From Sulfurospirillum arcachonense (GTDB lineage: Bacteria; Campylobacterota; Campylobacteria; Campylobacterales; Sulfurospirillaceae), in contig DQTM01000193.1 in NCBI GenBank assembly GCA_015662785.1, positions 1 through 19,396 on the forward strand: 19,396 nucleotides of DNA, given 5' to 3'. Position numbers and translations under genes: made by a program. Each line of letters starts with the position of its first letter. Positions within the stretch are counted from its first letter, which is position 1. The notes beneath the pieces are model-generated. The model was not told the origin of the DNA and made no database searches. It saw only the letters and a program-made list of their open reading frames with translations. Below are positions 1 through 7,289 of this stretch, piece after piece.

Positions 1-13
1 AAAGGAGGAAGTT

Positions 14-199
14 ATGTGTATGATGCAAGCGCCAATAAATAGACGAGCACCAAAAGTTCATAGGTTTAAAAAGCGTGAAGTGAAAGATAGAACTCCTTTT
101 AATAAAGAACTTTTAAAACCTGATCCAGATTTTATTGATGAGAGACAGGTTAAAAAAGTAGAAAATAAAGGATTTTTTAGTAAACTATTAGGATTATAA
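14..199 (+). CDS. Small basic protein of unknown function (61 aa)
   Basis: I do not recognise this protein. It has an ideal ribosome binding site (AAGGAGG at 2-8, six bases before the ATG), so it is probably translated. ATG codons at 20 and 23 are alternative starts but are placed less well relative to that site. The product is rich in Lys and Arg in its first half (RRAPKVHRFKKREVK), has an acidic, proline-containing middle (KPDPDFIDE), and ends in a short amphipathic stretch, GFFSKLLGL, that could touch a membrane or a partner. It has no cysteine cluster, signal peptide or long hydrophobic segment. It ends 15 nt before lpxB and is likely co-transcribed with it. The upstream gene is outside the window. 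Confidence 0.7.
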   Translation: MCMMQAPINRRAPKVHRFKKREVKDRTPFNKELLKPDPDFIDERQVKKVENKGFFSKLLGL

Positions 200-214
200 C
201 TAATAGGATAAATT

Positions 215-1243
215 TTGAAATTATTAATTTCTGCTTTGGAGCCATCTGGCAACTTACACATGGAGCCAATTTTAAATGCATTAGAAAATTATGAACTTTT
301 TGGTATATTTGATGAGCGTTTTGGTGAGCCACTTTTACCAAGTCGTGCGTTTTCTATTATGGGTTTTGTAGATGCAATTCCAAAAATAAGATTAGCCAAA
401 CGTACTATCAAAGATATGGCAAAACTGAGTTTACATGTAGACAAAGTTATACTTATAGATTCACCTGCATTTAATCTACCACTAGCAAAAGCAATCAAAG
501 CGATAAATCCATATGTTAAAATCATATACTATATACTTCCGCAAGTTTGGGCTTGGAAAGAAAAAAGAGTTGCAAAAGTAGAGAAGTATTGTGATGTTTT
601 AGCTTCGATACTTCCTTTTGAAGAGCAGTTTTATAACCGTGCTAAGTATGTAGGACACCCTTTACTTGATGAAATTCCCAAGTATAAAGAGAAGTATGAA
701 GAGACAGGTTATATTGCGTATTTGCCAGGAAGTCGTAAGAGCGAGATAAAAAAGCTTATGCCTATTTATAAAGAGGTAGCAAAAAAGATAAATAAGAACA
801 ATATACTTGTAATTCCCCCGCATTTTAGTTCTACTGAAATAAAAGATATATATGGAGATATAAGAGAATTTGACATCTCTCGTGATACTTATGGGACATT
901 TCTAAAAAGTGAGTTTGCTTTTGTCTGTTCTGGAACAGCTACGCTTGAAGCTGCTCTTATTGGAGTTCCTTTAGTTTTAGCATACAAAGCAAAAAAGCTT
1001 GATGCTTTTATAGCTCGTATGTTTGTAAAACTACAACACGTAGGTTTAGCAAATGTCATTTTTGATTTTGCTGGAATCCGGCCTTTACATGTAGAGCTTC
1101 TTCAAGAGGAAGTAACAAGCGAAAACTTGATGAAAGAGTATGTTCATATGGATAGAGAACTTTACTTTGAAAATTCACAAAAATTACATGCAATTTTAAA
1201 GCATGGTAGTAAAGATGAGATGGTAAAGCTAATTAAGATATAA
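215..1243 (+). CDS. lpxB: Lipid-A-disaccharide synthase LpxB
   Basis: LpxB joins UDP-2,3-diacylglucosamine to lipid X to form the lipid A disaccharide, at the cytoplasmic face of the inner membrane. Family signatures appear in order: the N-terminal SALEPSGNLH, LPQVWAWK (about 108-115), VGHPLLDE (from 146), LPGSR (170-174) and the nucleotide-sugar site SGTATLEAAL (from 239). At 342 aa it is slightly shorter than the E. coli enzyme, which is usual for Campylobacterota. The start is a TTG at 215 with AGGA six bases upstream. It gives the expected N-terminus MKLLISALEPSG, and no ATG is available before the conserved block. The gene carries two copies of the TACATGTA element (430 and 1084), each read as Leu-His-Val. 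An LpxH-like gene that could supply its substrate lies three genes downstream. Confidence 0.95.
   Translation: MKLLISALEPSGNLHMEPILNALENYELFGIFDERFGEPLLPSRAFSIMGFVDAIPKIRLAKRTIKDMAKLSLHVDKVILIDSPAFNLPLAKAIKAINPYVKIIYYILPQVWAWKEKRVAKVEKYCDVLASILPFEEQFYNRAKYVGHPLLDEIPKYKEKYEETGYIAYLPGSRKSEIKKLMPIYKEVAKKINKNNILVIPPHFSSTEIKDIYGDIREFDISRDTYGTFLKSEFAFVCSGTATLEAALIGVPLVLAYKAKKLDAFIARMFVKLQHVGLANVIFDFAGIRPLHVELLQEEVTSENLMKEYVHMDRELYFENSQKLHAILKHGSKDEMVKLIKI
430..441 (+). repeat. TACATGTA element, exact (TTTACATGTAGA), in lpxB
   Basis: Exact copy of the 12-mer, core at 432-439. It is read as Leu73-His-Val followed by Asp. Confidence 0.85.
1084..1095 (+). repeat. TACATGTA element, exact (TTTACATGTAGA), in lpxB
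   Basis: Second exact copy in lpxB, core at 1086-1093, read as Leu-His-Val-Glu near the C-terminus. Confidence 0.85.
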
Positions 1244-1244
1244 T
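1239..1244 (+). promoter_or_regulatory. Possible -10 element upstream of greA
   Basis: A perfect TATAAT overlaps the lpxB stop codon, 20 nt before the greA ATG. Initiation about seven bases downstream would leave a leader of about 14 nt that still holds the greA ribosome binding site (AAGGAG, 1254-1259). No clear -35 or T-rich upstream tract is visible, and TATAAT arises easily in AT-rich DNA, so this is only a candidate. Confidence 0.25.
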
Positions 1245-1264
1245 AAAAACAAAAAGGAGATTTT

Positions 1265-1759
1265 ATGACAAAAGAACCGATGACAGAGTATGGTTATACA
1301 AAATTAAAAAATGAATTAAATGATTTAAATAAAGTACAACGACCTGAAACTGTTATAGAGATTGATATTGCAAGAAGTCATGGGGATTTAAAAGAGAATG
1401 CAGAGTACCATGCTGCTAGGGAAAAACTACGTTTCATCGAAGGTAGAATTGGAGAACTTGGTCTATTGCTTGTGAACTCACAGTTAGTAGACCCATCAAC
1501 TTATGCGCATGATAAAGTGAGATTTGGTTCAACCGTAATACTAGAAGACGTGGAGACAGAAGAAGAGGTTACTTATACCATAGTAGGAAGAACTGAGAGT
1601 GATCCAGAAATAGGTCTCATATCATTTCATACGCCACTAGCACGTGGTCTTATGGGAAAAGAAGAGGGAGCAGAAGTAGTAATAAATCTTCCTGTTGGTA
1701 AAAAAGAGTTTGAAATTTTAAGTGTTGAGTATAAAACTATAAAGTTTAATAATGACTAA
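1265..1759 (+). CDS. greA: Transcription elongation factor GreA
   Basis: GreA enters the secondary channel of RNA polymerase and stimulates cleavage of the backtracked transcript 3' end, rescuing stalled complexes. The 164-aa length is typical of the family. The N-terminal coiled coil carries the diagnostic tip HGDLKENAEYHAA, with Asp41 and Glu44 at the catalytic positions known from E. coli GreA. The C-terminal FKBP-like domain (about 85-160) contains the usual PLARGLMGKEEG segment. The ATG follows AAGGAG (1254-1259) at good spacing. The gene sits 21 nt after lpxB and overlaps argC by 8 nt. A greA-lpxB neighbourhood is also known in Helicobacter (from memory). Confidence 0.97.
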   Translation: MTKEPMTEYGYTKLKNELNDLNKVQRPETVIEIDIARSHGDLKENAEYHAAREKLRFIEGRIGELGLLLVNSQLVDPSTYAHDKVRFGSTVILEDVETEEEVTYTIVGRTESDPEIGLISFHTPLARGLMGKEEGAEVVINLPVGKKEFEILSVEYKTIKFNND

Positions 1760-2759
1760 AGTAGCCATAATTGGAGCTAGTGGATATACAGGTCTTGAAT
1801 TAGTTAAAATTCTTCATGCTCATCCAAAATTTGAAATAACTTACGTAGGAACAAGTAAAGGTGGAGAAAAACTGAGTGAGCTTCACCCTAGCCTTAAAGG
1901 CATAGTAGAGTTTGATGTTCAAAAAAGTGATGCAAAAGAGATAGCACAAGTGGCTGATTTGGCATTTTTAGCACTTCCTCACAAGGCTGCTATGGGCTTT
2001 GCAAAGGAACTTTTGGCTCTACATGTAAAGGTTGTAGATCTATCTGCTGATTATCGTTTGGAGCTTGATACTTATGAAAAACACTATTGTTTACATGAGG
2101 ACAAAGAAAACTTAGCAAATGCAGTTTATGGACTCCCTGAAATTTATAGAGAAGAGATAGCAAAGACTTCTTTAGTAGCAAATCCTGGTTGCTATCCAAC
2201 CGCAACTCTGTTAGGTATTCTTCCTTTTGCGAATCATATAGATGAAAATTATCCTATATTCGTAGATGCAAAAAGTGGTTTGAGTGGAGCTGGTAAAAAA
2301 GCAAATGATGTAACACAATTTGTCAATATCAATGAAAATATGTTTGCATACAATCCATTTAAGCATAGACATTCACCTGAGATAAAAGAGAAGTTAAAAC
2401 TTGTTACAAAAAAAGATTTTGAAGTTAATTTTGTACCTCACCTAATACCCATAACAAGAGGGGAATTAGTTAGCGTGTATCTGAAATTAAATAGTAAGAT
2501 AGATGCAAAAAATATTTTAGAAGAGTTTTATAAAAATGAACAATTTGTAAGAGTTAGAGAAAATCCTGTTGATTTAAAATCAACAGCAGGTACAAACTTT
2601 TGTGATATATTTGTAGCACAAAATGGTACTTCACTGTTTATATCTTCTAGTATAGATAACTTACTCAAAGGGTCTTCTTCAGGAGCCGTCGTAAATGCAA
2701 ACATTATGTGTGGATATGAAGAAAACTTAGGAATTCCAATTTTTGCTTATGTACCCTAA
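1752..2759 (+). CDS. argC: N-acetyl-gamma-glutamyl-phosphate reductase ArgC
   Basis: ArgC performs the NADPH-dependent reduction of N-acetylglutamyl phosphate to the semialdehyde, the third step of arginine synthesis. The Rossmann nucleotide loop GASGYTG is at residues 8-14. The catalytic cysteine is Cys147 in NPGCYPTATLLG, followed by KSGLSGAGKKAN. The C-terminus has the family segment DNLLKGSSSGAVVNAN. The 335-aa length is normal. It overlaps the end of greA by 8 nt with no separate ribosome binding site, so translation is probably coupled. It is overlapped by the next gene by 11 nt. One TACATGTA element lies in it (2018), where the LLALHVKVVDLS segment shows Leu-His-Val just before a conserved strand. 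No other arginine genes are nearby. Confidence 0.96.
   Translation: MTKVAIIGASGYTGLELVKILHAHPKFEITYVGTSKGGEKLSELHPSLKGIVEFDVQKSDAKEIAQVADLAFLALPHKAAMGFAKELLALHVKVVDLSADYRLELDTYEKHYCLHEDKENLANAVYGLPEIYREEIAKTSLVANPGCYPTATLLGILPFANHIDENYPIFVDAKSGLSGAGKKANDVTQFVNINENMFAYNPFKHRHSPEIKEKLKLVTKKDFEVNFVPHLIPITRGELVSVYLKLNSKIDAKNILEEFYKNEQFVRVRENPVDLKSTAGTNFCDIFVAQNGTSLFISSSIDNLLKGSSSGAVVNANIMCGYEENLGIPIFAYVP
2018..2029 (-). repeat. TACATGTA element, exact reverse copy (TCTACATGTAAA), in argC
   Basis: Exact copy in reverse orientation, core at 2020-2027, read on the coding strand as Leu-His-Val-Lys. Confidence 0.85.
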
Positions 2760-3480
2760 CATTAAAAATGGAGCAATTTTTATTGCTGATGCTCATGAAG
2801 ATTCTCAACGAGAGGGCTTCTATACTTTTTTAAAAAAGATAGATACAAAAGAACTCTCAACTCCTCAGCTTTTTCTTATGGGAGACATGTTTGACTTGCT
2901 TGTAGGCAAAGTTAAGCATGGTGTAAAGAAGTATAAAAAATATATAGATTTGATAGAAAAAATAACTTTACATGTAGAGGTTTTTTACTTTGAGGGTAAT
3001 CATGATTTTGCTCTGTCAAATCTTTTTAAAAATGTAAAGGTCATACCAATACAGCTTCAACCAATGAAGTTTTTTTTAGAAGATAACACGCTAGTATACC
3101 TCTCTCATGGCGATAAATATGGTGGCTTTGTGCATGATACCTATACTAAGTTAGTACGTTCACCCCTTCTTTTAAAAATTCTTAATTTTATAGATGATAG
3201 AAATGGAAACTACCTCTCAAAAAAAATTGAAAATGACCAACTTAGAAAAAAACTATGCTCTAAGATAGAGAGCTTTGAAGATATTATAAGGACTAAAATA
3301 CCCAAGTATAATCCGGTACAAAATAGTTATATTGTAGAAGGACATTACCATCAGAACCACATGTTTAGACAAAATAGTGTAAATTATATCAATTTGCCAT
3401 CCTTTGCGTGTAATCAAAGTTATTTTATTGTAGAATGTTCAAAACGCAATAAATTTACGCAGTGTAGATTAAGGGGTTAA
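2749..3480 (+). CDS. LpxH-like metallophosphoesterase (UDP-2,3-diacylglucosamine diphosphatase family)
   Basis: This is a calcineurin-like metallophosphoesterase with all five metal-binding blocks in order: D14-x-H16 (IADAH), G45-D-M-F-D49, G83-N-H-D86, H120-G-D, and G198-H-Y-H201. Their spacing resembles LpxH, which hydrolyses UDP-2,3-diacylglucosamine to lipid X and UMP, the step that feeds LpxB. Location in the same run as lpxB supports that role. One reservation is that block 3 reads GNHD, the generic form, whereas proteobacterial LpxH usually has GNRD, so substrate assignment is inferred. I place the start at the ATG at 2749 (243 aa), overlapping argC by 11 nt; an in-frame TTG at 2743 would add two residues. 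No signal peptide is seen. One TACATGTA element is present (2967). Confidence 0.85.
   Translation: MYPNIKNGAIFIADAHEDSQREGFYTFLKKIDTKELSTPQLFLMGDMFDLLVGKVKHGVKKYKKYIDLIEKITLHVEVFYFEGNHDFALSNLFKNVKVIPIQLQPMKFFLEDNTLVYLSHGDKYGGFVHDTYTKLVRSPLLLKILNFIDDRNGNYLSKKIENDQLRKKLCSKIESFEDIIRTKIPKYNPVQNSYIVEGHYHQNHMFRQNSVNYINLPSFACNQSYFIVECSKRNKFTQCRLRG
2967..2978 (+). repeat. TACATGTA element, exact, in the LpxH-like gene
   Basis: Exact forward copy, core at 2969-2976, read as Leu-His-Val-Glu. Confidence 0.85.
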
Positions 3481-3481
3481 G

Positions 3482-4429
3482 ATGTTTGATGATGATGTCT
3501 TAAAAGTAGGTTCCAATGAGATGGAGCTTGTAGATTTTCGTATTCTGAAACAAGAAGACAATCGGGTTTATGAAGGAATATACGGAGTAAATGTAGCAAA
3601 AGTTAGGGAGATTATTAAAATCCCTAAACTAACAGAACTCCCTGGTGTTCCTGAGTATATTGAAGGTATTTTTGATCTTCGTGGTGTTGTTATTCCTGTA
3701 GTCAACTTGGCTAAATGGATGCAGATAAAAGAACCACCTATAGCGGAACTAAAGCCTAGAGTAATTATTACTGAGTTTAGTGATATACTCATTGGTTTTA
3801 TAGTTCATGAAGCTAAAAGAATACGTCGAATAAGTTGGAACGATATAGAGCCAGCATCTTTTGTAGCAGGTATGGGATCACTAGATAAGTCTCAGATAAC
3901 TGGAGTAACTAGGATAGAAAATGATGAAGTTTTACTTATCTTAGATTTAGAGAGTGTGGTTCAAGAACTTGGACTTTATCAGCCGACTACTGATGCTGAT
4001 GAGCAACTTATAGAAAAAGTTGAAGGTACAGCATTGATTTTAGATGACAGTATGACTGCAAGAAGATTGGTTCATGATGCACTCTCTCGAATGGGAATGA
4101 AAGTAGTTGAAGCAAAAGATGGTATGGAAGGCATACAAAAGCTAACTGAACTATATGAAATCTATGGTAAAGATCTTAAAAAAGAGTTAAAAATCATTAT
4201 TTCTGATGTTGAGATGCCTAAAATGGATGGTTTTCATTTTGCAGCAAATGTTAAAGAAGATGATAGATTTAAAGAGATTCCCATAGTTTTTAACTCATCT
4301 ATAAGTGACCATTTTAGTGAGCTAAGAGGAAAAGAGGCGGGCGGAGAAGCCTATTTGACAAAATTTGATGCATCGATTTTTTACAAAGAAATTTCTAAAG
4401 TAATAAAATCACATGTAGAAACTGTGTGA
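3482..4429 (+). CDS. cheV: Chemotaxis coupling protein CheV (CheW domain plus receiver)
   Basis: CheV is a scaffold that links chemoreceptors to CheA and whose receiver can be phosphorylated, a feature tied to adaptation. Residues about 13-170 form a CheW-like domain (VYEGIYGVNVAKVREI, IFDLRGVVIPVVNL). Residues about 183-312 form a receiver with the acidic pair in LILDDS, phospho-acceptor Asp242 in IISDVEMPKMDG, a Ser-Ser in place of the conserved Thr/Ser (FNSSIS), and the Lys in AYLTKFD. The Lys-Phe there, rather than the canonical Lys-Pro, is as I remember CheV proteins. The gene opens the cheV-cheA-cheW cluster. It begins one base after the previous stop, with weak AAGGGG upstream, and ends with a variant TACATGTA element (4408) read as Ser-His-Val-Glu. 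Confidence 0.96.
   Translation: MFDDDVLKVGSNEMELVDFRILKQEDNRVYEGIYGVNVAKVREIIKIPKLTELPGVPEYIEGIFDLRGVVIPVVNLAKWMQIKEPPIAELKPRVIITEFSDILIGFIVHEAKRIRRISWNDIEPASFVAGMGSLDKSQITGVTRIENDEVLLILDLESVVQELGLYQPTTDADEQLIEKVEGTALILDDSMTARRLVHDALSRMGMKVVEAKDGMEGIQKLTELYEIYGKDLKKELKIIISDVEMPKMDGFHFAANVKEDDRFKEIPIVFNSSISDHFSELRGKEAGGEAYLTKFDASIFYKEISKVIKSHVETV
4408..4419 (+). repeat. Degenerate TACATGTA element at the end of cheV
   Basis: Matches 10 of 12 positions (ATCACATGTAGA). It is in the same frame as the others but gives Ser-His-Val-Glu, five codons before the cheV stop. Confidence 0.45.
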
Positions 4430-4439
4430 GGATCGAGCG

Positions 4440-6728
4440 ATGGATGAAATACAAGAAATTTTAGAAGATTTTTTGGTTGAAGCGTTCGAACTTATTGAAC
4501 AGCTTGATCAAGATTTGGTTGAACTAGATACTAGACCTGAAGATTTGAAACTGCTAAATAGTATATTTAGAGTTGCTCACACTATTAAAGGTTCTTCATC
4601 ATTTTTGAGTTTTGATATACTTACTAAACTTACTCATCATATGGAAGATGTCCTTAATAAGGCTAGAAAAGGTGAGTTAAAACTCAACGAAGATATTATG
4701 GATGTTGTGTTAGAGTCAATAGACATGATGAAAACACTTCTTCATTGTATACGTGACAATGGAAATGATACTGCAATAGGTATGGATTTAGATGATATCA
4801 TAACTCGTTTAGAAGCAGTTAGTGAAGGAAAAGAGATACCTGAAGGTAGTGAAGAAGTTGTTAAAGAAGAGCCAAAAGAAATAAAAGAGCCTGAAAAAGA
4901 GGTTAGTGAAGCAGACTACGCTAAGATGAGTGATGATGAAGTAGAAGCTGAAATTGAGAGACTTCTAAGTGAGAAAAAAGCAGAAGCTAAGAAAAAAAGA
5001 GCAGCTAGAGAAAGCAAAGCAGCAAAAGAGCCTGCAAAGAGTGCAGCAACTCCAAATGCAACTCCAACTAAATCAGCACCTCCAGCAAAAAAACAGGCTA
5101 CAACATTAGAGCAGACTATTAGAGTTGAAGTTAGTAGACTTGATCACTTGATGAATCTAATTGGTGAGCTTGTTCTTGGAAAAAATAGACTACTCAAAAT
5201 CTATGATGATGTTGAAGAGAGATATGAAGGTGAAAAGTTTTTAGAAGAGCTAAATCAAGTTGTTTCAGCTATATCACTTGTAACAACAGATCTTCAAATT
5301 GCAGTTATGAAGACAAGAATGCTTCCAATAGCAAAAGTATTTAATAAATTTCCTAGAATGATTCGTGACCTTTCGCGTGACCTTGGAAAAGGAATTGAGC
5401 TTCAAATTTCTGGTGAAGAGACAGAACTTGACAAATCAATCGTAGAAGAGATTGGTGATCCATTAGTTCATATTATCAGAAACTCTTGTGACCATGGTAT
5501 TGAAGATGGTGAGACAAGAGAGCAGTGGGGTAAAAGTAAAACTGGTCTTATAGAACTTAAAGCTTATAATGAAGGTAACTCTATTGTTATAGAGATTACA
5601 GATGATGGTAAAGGCTTGGATGCTGATTTACTTCGTTCAAAAGCCATAGAAAAAGGTATGATAAGCGAGCAAGAAGCAGATTCTATGAGCGATAAAGAAG
5701 CATTTGCATTGATTTTCAGGCCAGCATTTTCAATGGCCGCAAAAGTGACTAATGTAAGTGGTCGTGGTGTTGGAATGGATGTTGTTAAGACCAATATTGA
5801 AAAATTAAATGGAATTATAGAGATTGATTCAGAAGTTGGAAAAGGAACTTCTATTAAGATGAAAATTCCTCTTACTCTTGCAATTATTCAAGCGCTTATT
5901 GTTGGAGCTCAAGAGGAGTACTATGCTATTCCGCTTGCTTCAGTATCTGAAACTGTTAGAATATCTCTTGACGAGATATATACAGTAGAAGGTAGAAATG
6001 TTCTTAGGCTTCGTGATGAGGTTCTTTTACTTGTGAGACTTTCTGATATATTTGGTGTTAAGCAGGTTTATGAACCAGGGGAGTATGCCTATGTGGTTGT
6101 TATCGGTCTTGCTGAGGCTAAATTGGGTCTTATTGTAGATACTTTTATTGGACAGGAAGAGACGGTTATCAAGTCTATGGGAGATTATTTACAAGGTATC
6201 AATGGAATTGCTGGAGCTACTATTCGTGGTGATGGAGGTGTTACATTAATTGTCGATATTGCATCTTTGATGGATATGGCAAAAGGTCTAAAAGTAAATA
6301 TAAGAGAGAGTATGCAGTCTAAAAACAAGGTTAAAACAAAACCAGAAGACTATACTATTCTTATTGTAGATGATAGCAAAATGGATAGAACGATTATGAA
6401 AAAATCGATTGATCCGATCGGTATAAAAATCATAGAAGCAACAAATGGACAAGAGGCACTAACAATGCTAAAAAGCGGCGAACATGATATAGACATTATG
6501 CTTATCGATATAGAGATGCCGCGAATGGACGGGTATACATTAGCAACAGAGATTAGAAAGTACTCTAGATATAAAAACTTACCGCTTATTGCTGTAACTT
6601 CTAGAACTTCTAAAGCCGATAGGTTAAGAGGCGTAGAGTCTGGAATGACTGAGTATATTACTAAGCCTTATTCACCAGAGTACCTTGAAAATGTGGTACG
6701 TAAAAATACGAAACTAATAGCGGAGTGA
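4440..6728 (+). CDS. cheA: Chemotaxis histidine kinase CheA with C-terminal receiver (CheAY)
   Basis: This is the central kinase of chemotaxis; it passes phosphate to CheY to control the flagellar motor. Domains in order: Hpt with phospho-acceptor His47 in AHTIKGSSSF; an acidic then Lys/Ala-rich linker (about 130-220) lacking an obvious P2 domain; the dimerisation helices (from about 222, RVEVSRLDHLMNLIGELV); the ATPase with N box HIIRNSCDHG (about 344), DDGKG (388) and GRGVGMDVV (441); a CheW-like regulatory domain (about 480-620); and a receiver from about 636 with VDDS, phospho-acceptor Asp690 (LIDIEMPRMDG) and the Thr/Lys in AVTSRTS and YITKPY. At 762 aa with a receiver it matches the CheAY form of Campylobacterota. 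GAGGA overlaps the cheV stop, 7 nt before the start. Confidence 0.97.
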   Translation: MDEIQEILEDFLVEAFELIEQLDQDLVELDTRPEDLKLLNSIFRVAHTIKGSSSFLSFDILTKLTHHMEDVLNKARKGELKLNEDIMDVVLESIDMMKTLLHCIRDNGNDTAIGMDLDDIITRLEAVSEGKEIPEGSEEVVKEEPKEIKEPEKEVSEADYAKMSDDEVEAEIERLLSEKKAEAKKKRAARESKAAKEPAKSAATPNATPTKSAPPAKKQATTLEQTIRVEVSRLDHLMNLIGELVLGKNRLLKIYDDVEERYEGEKFLEELNQVVSAISLVTTDLQIAVMKTRMLPIAKVFNKFPRMIRDLSRDLGKGIELQISGEETELDKSIVEEIGDPLVHIIRNSCDHGIEDGETREQWGKSKTGLIELKAYNEGNSIVIEITDDGKGLDADLLRSKAIEKGMISEQEADSMSDKEAFALIFRPAFSMAAKVTNVSGRGVGMDVVKTNIEKLNGIIEIDSEVGKGTSIKMKIPLTLAIIQALIVGAQEEYYAIPLASVSETVRISLDEIYTVEGRNVLRLRDEVLLLVRLSDIFGVKQVYEPGEYAYVVVIGLAEAKLGLIVDTFIGQEETVIKSMGDYLQGINGIAGATIRGDGGVTLIVDIASLMDMAKGLKVNIRESMQSKNKVKTKPEDYTILIVDDSKMDRTIMKKSIDPIGIKIIEATNGQEALTMLKSGEHDIDIMLIDIEMPRMDGYTLATEIRKYSRYKNLPLIAVTSRTSKADRLRGVESGMTEYITKPYSPEYLENVVRKNTKLIAE

Positions 6729-6732
6729 TATT

Positions 6733-7227
6733 ATGGCAGATAAATTAAATCAGATACTGCAAAAGCAGCAACAGCAGATACATCAGCCAGATAAGGCTGA
6801 TGAGGATATCATTCAGTTGGTTGGTTTTATAATAGGTGATGAAGAGTATGCTATACCAATTTTAAATATAGTTGAAATTATCAAACCTATAGAATTTACC
6901 AGAGTTCCTAGTGTTCCTGAGTATGTTTTGGGAGTCTTTAATATAAGAGGAAGTGTTATTCCTCTTATAGATTTAAGAAGAAAGTTTAATCTAACTCCCA
7001 TGAATAACACAGGTGATACTAGATATATAGTGATGAAAGGTGAAGACAATACCGCTGGTTTTGTTATAGATAGACTTACAGAAGCTATTAGAATAAAAGC
7101 TAATAGAATTGACCCAGCACCTGACAGTGTTGGTGGTGATAAAGGTATGATATACGGAATCGGTAAGCGTGAAGATAGTATGCTTACTATACTAAAGGTA
7201 GAGTCTCTTTTAAAAAGAGACTTTTAA
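6733..7227 (+). CDS. cheW: Chemotaxis coupling protein CheW
   Basis: CheW bridges chemoreceptor tips and CheA in the signalling array. After a Gln-rich, probably disordered N-terminus (KQQQQ, residues 1-25), the rest is one CheW domain: LVGFIIGDEEYAIPI, then VPSVPEYVLGVFNIRG and SVIPLIDLRRKF, then AGFVIDRLTEAIR. The 164-aa length is normal. It starts 4 nt after the cheA stop, with GGAG inside the end of cheA serving as ribosome binding site. It is the last gene of the chemotaxis cluster: its final codons form one hairpin and a strong terminator follows. Confidence 0.96.
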   Translation: MADKLNQILQKQQQQIHQPDKADEDIIQLVGFIIGDEEYAIPILNIVEIIKPIEFTRVPSVPEYVLGVFNIRGSVIPLIDLRRKFNLTPMNNTGDTRYIVMKGEDNTAGFVIDRLTEAIRIKANRIDPAPDSVGGDKGMIYGIGKREDSMLTILKVESLLKRDF

Positions 7228-7232
7228 CTCTC

Positions 7233-7262
7233 AAAAGGCTAGTCAATGACTGGCCTTTTTTT
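7233..7262 (+). terminator. Rho-independent terminator after cheW
   Basis: The arm 7233-7244 (AAAAGGCTAGTC) pairs with 7248-7259 over 12 base pairs with one G-T wobble and a 3-nt loop, followed by seven T residues (7256-7262, partly in the stem). This ends the cheV-cheA-cheW transcript. A second hairpin, GTCTCTT (7203-7209) with AAGAGAC (7215-7221) and then TTTT, overlaps the cheW stop codon just before it. Confidence 0.88.
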
Positions 7263-7263
7263 C

Positions 7264-7275
7264 TCTACATGTAAA
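7264..7275 (-). repeat. TACATGTA element, exact reverse copy, intergenic
   Basis: The only intergenic copy, core at 7266-7273. It begins two bases after the T-run of the cheW terminator and ends 14 nt before the serB start. Confidence 0.85.
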
Positions 7276-7289
7276 CAACTAGGATATTA

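Noticed and set aside
1181..1196. TTACATGCA in lpxB and TTTACATGAGGA in argC (2090) as further element copies
   Set aside because: The right half of the core is changed, so palindromic symmetry is lost. They may be decayed copies but cannot be told from chance.
2743..2748. TTG start for the LpxH-like gene
   Set aside because: It adds only two residues and the ATG at 2749 is the more likely start; neither has a distinct ribosome binding site.
2885..2890. Isolated ACATGT hexamers (also near 3360, 11934 and 19081)
   Set aside because: They lack the flanking T and A of the TACATGTA core and the outer bases, and four such hexamers are within chance expectation.
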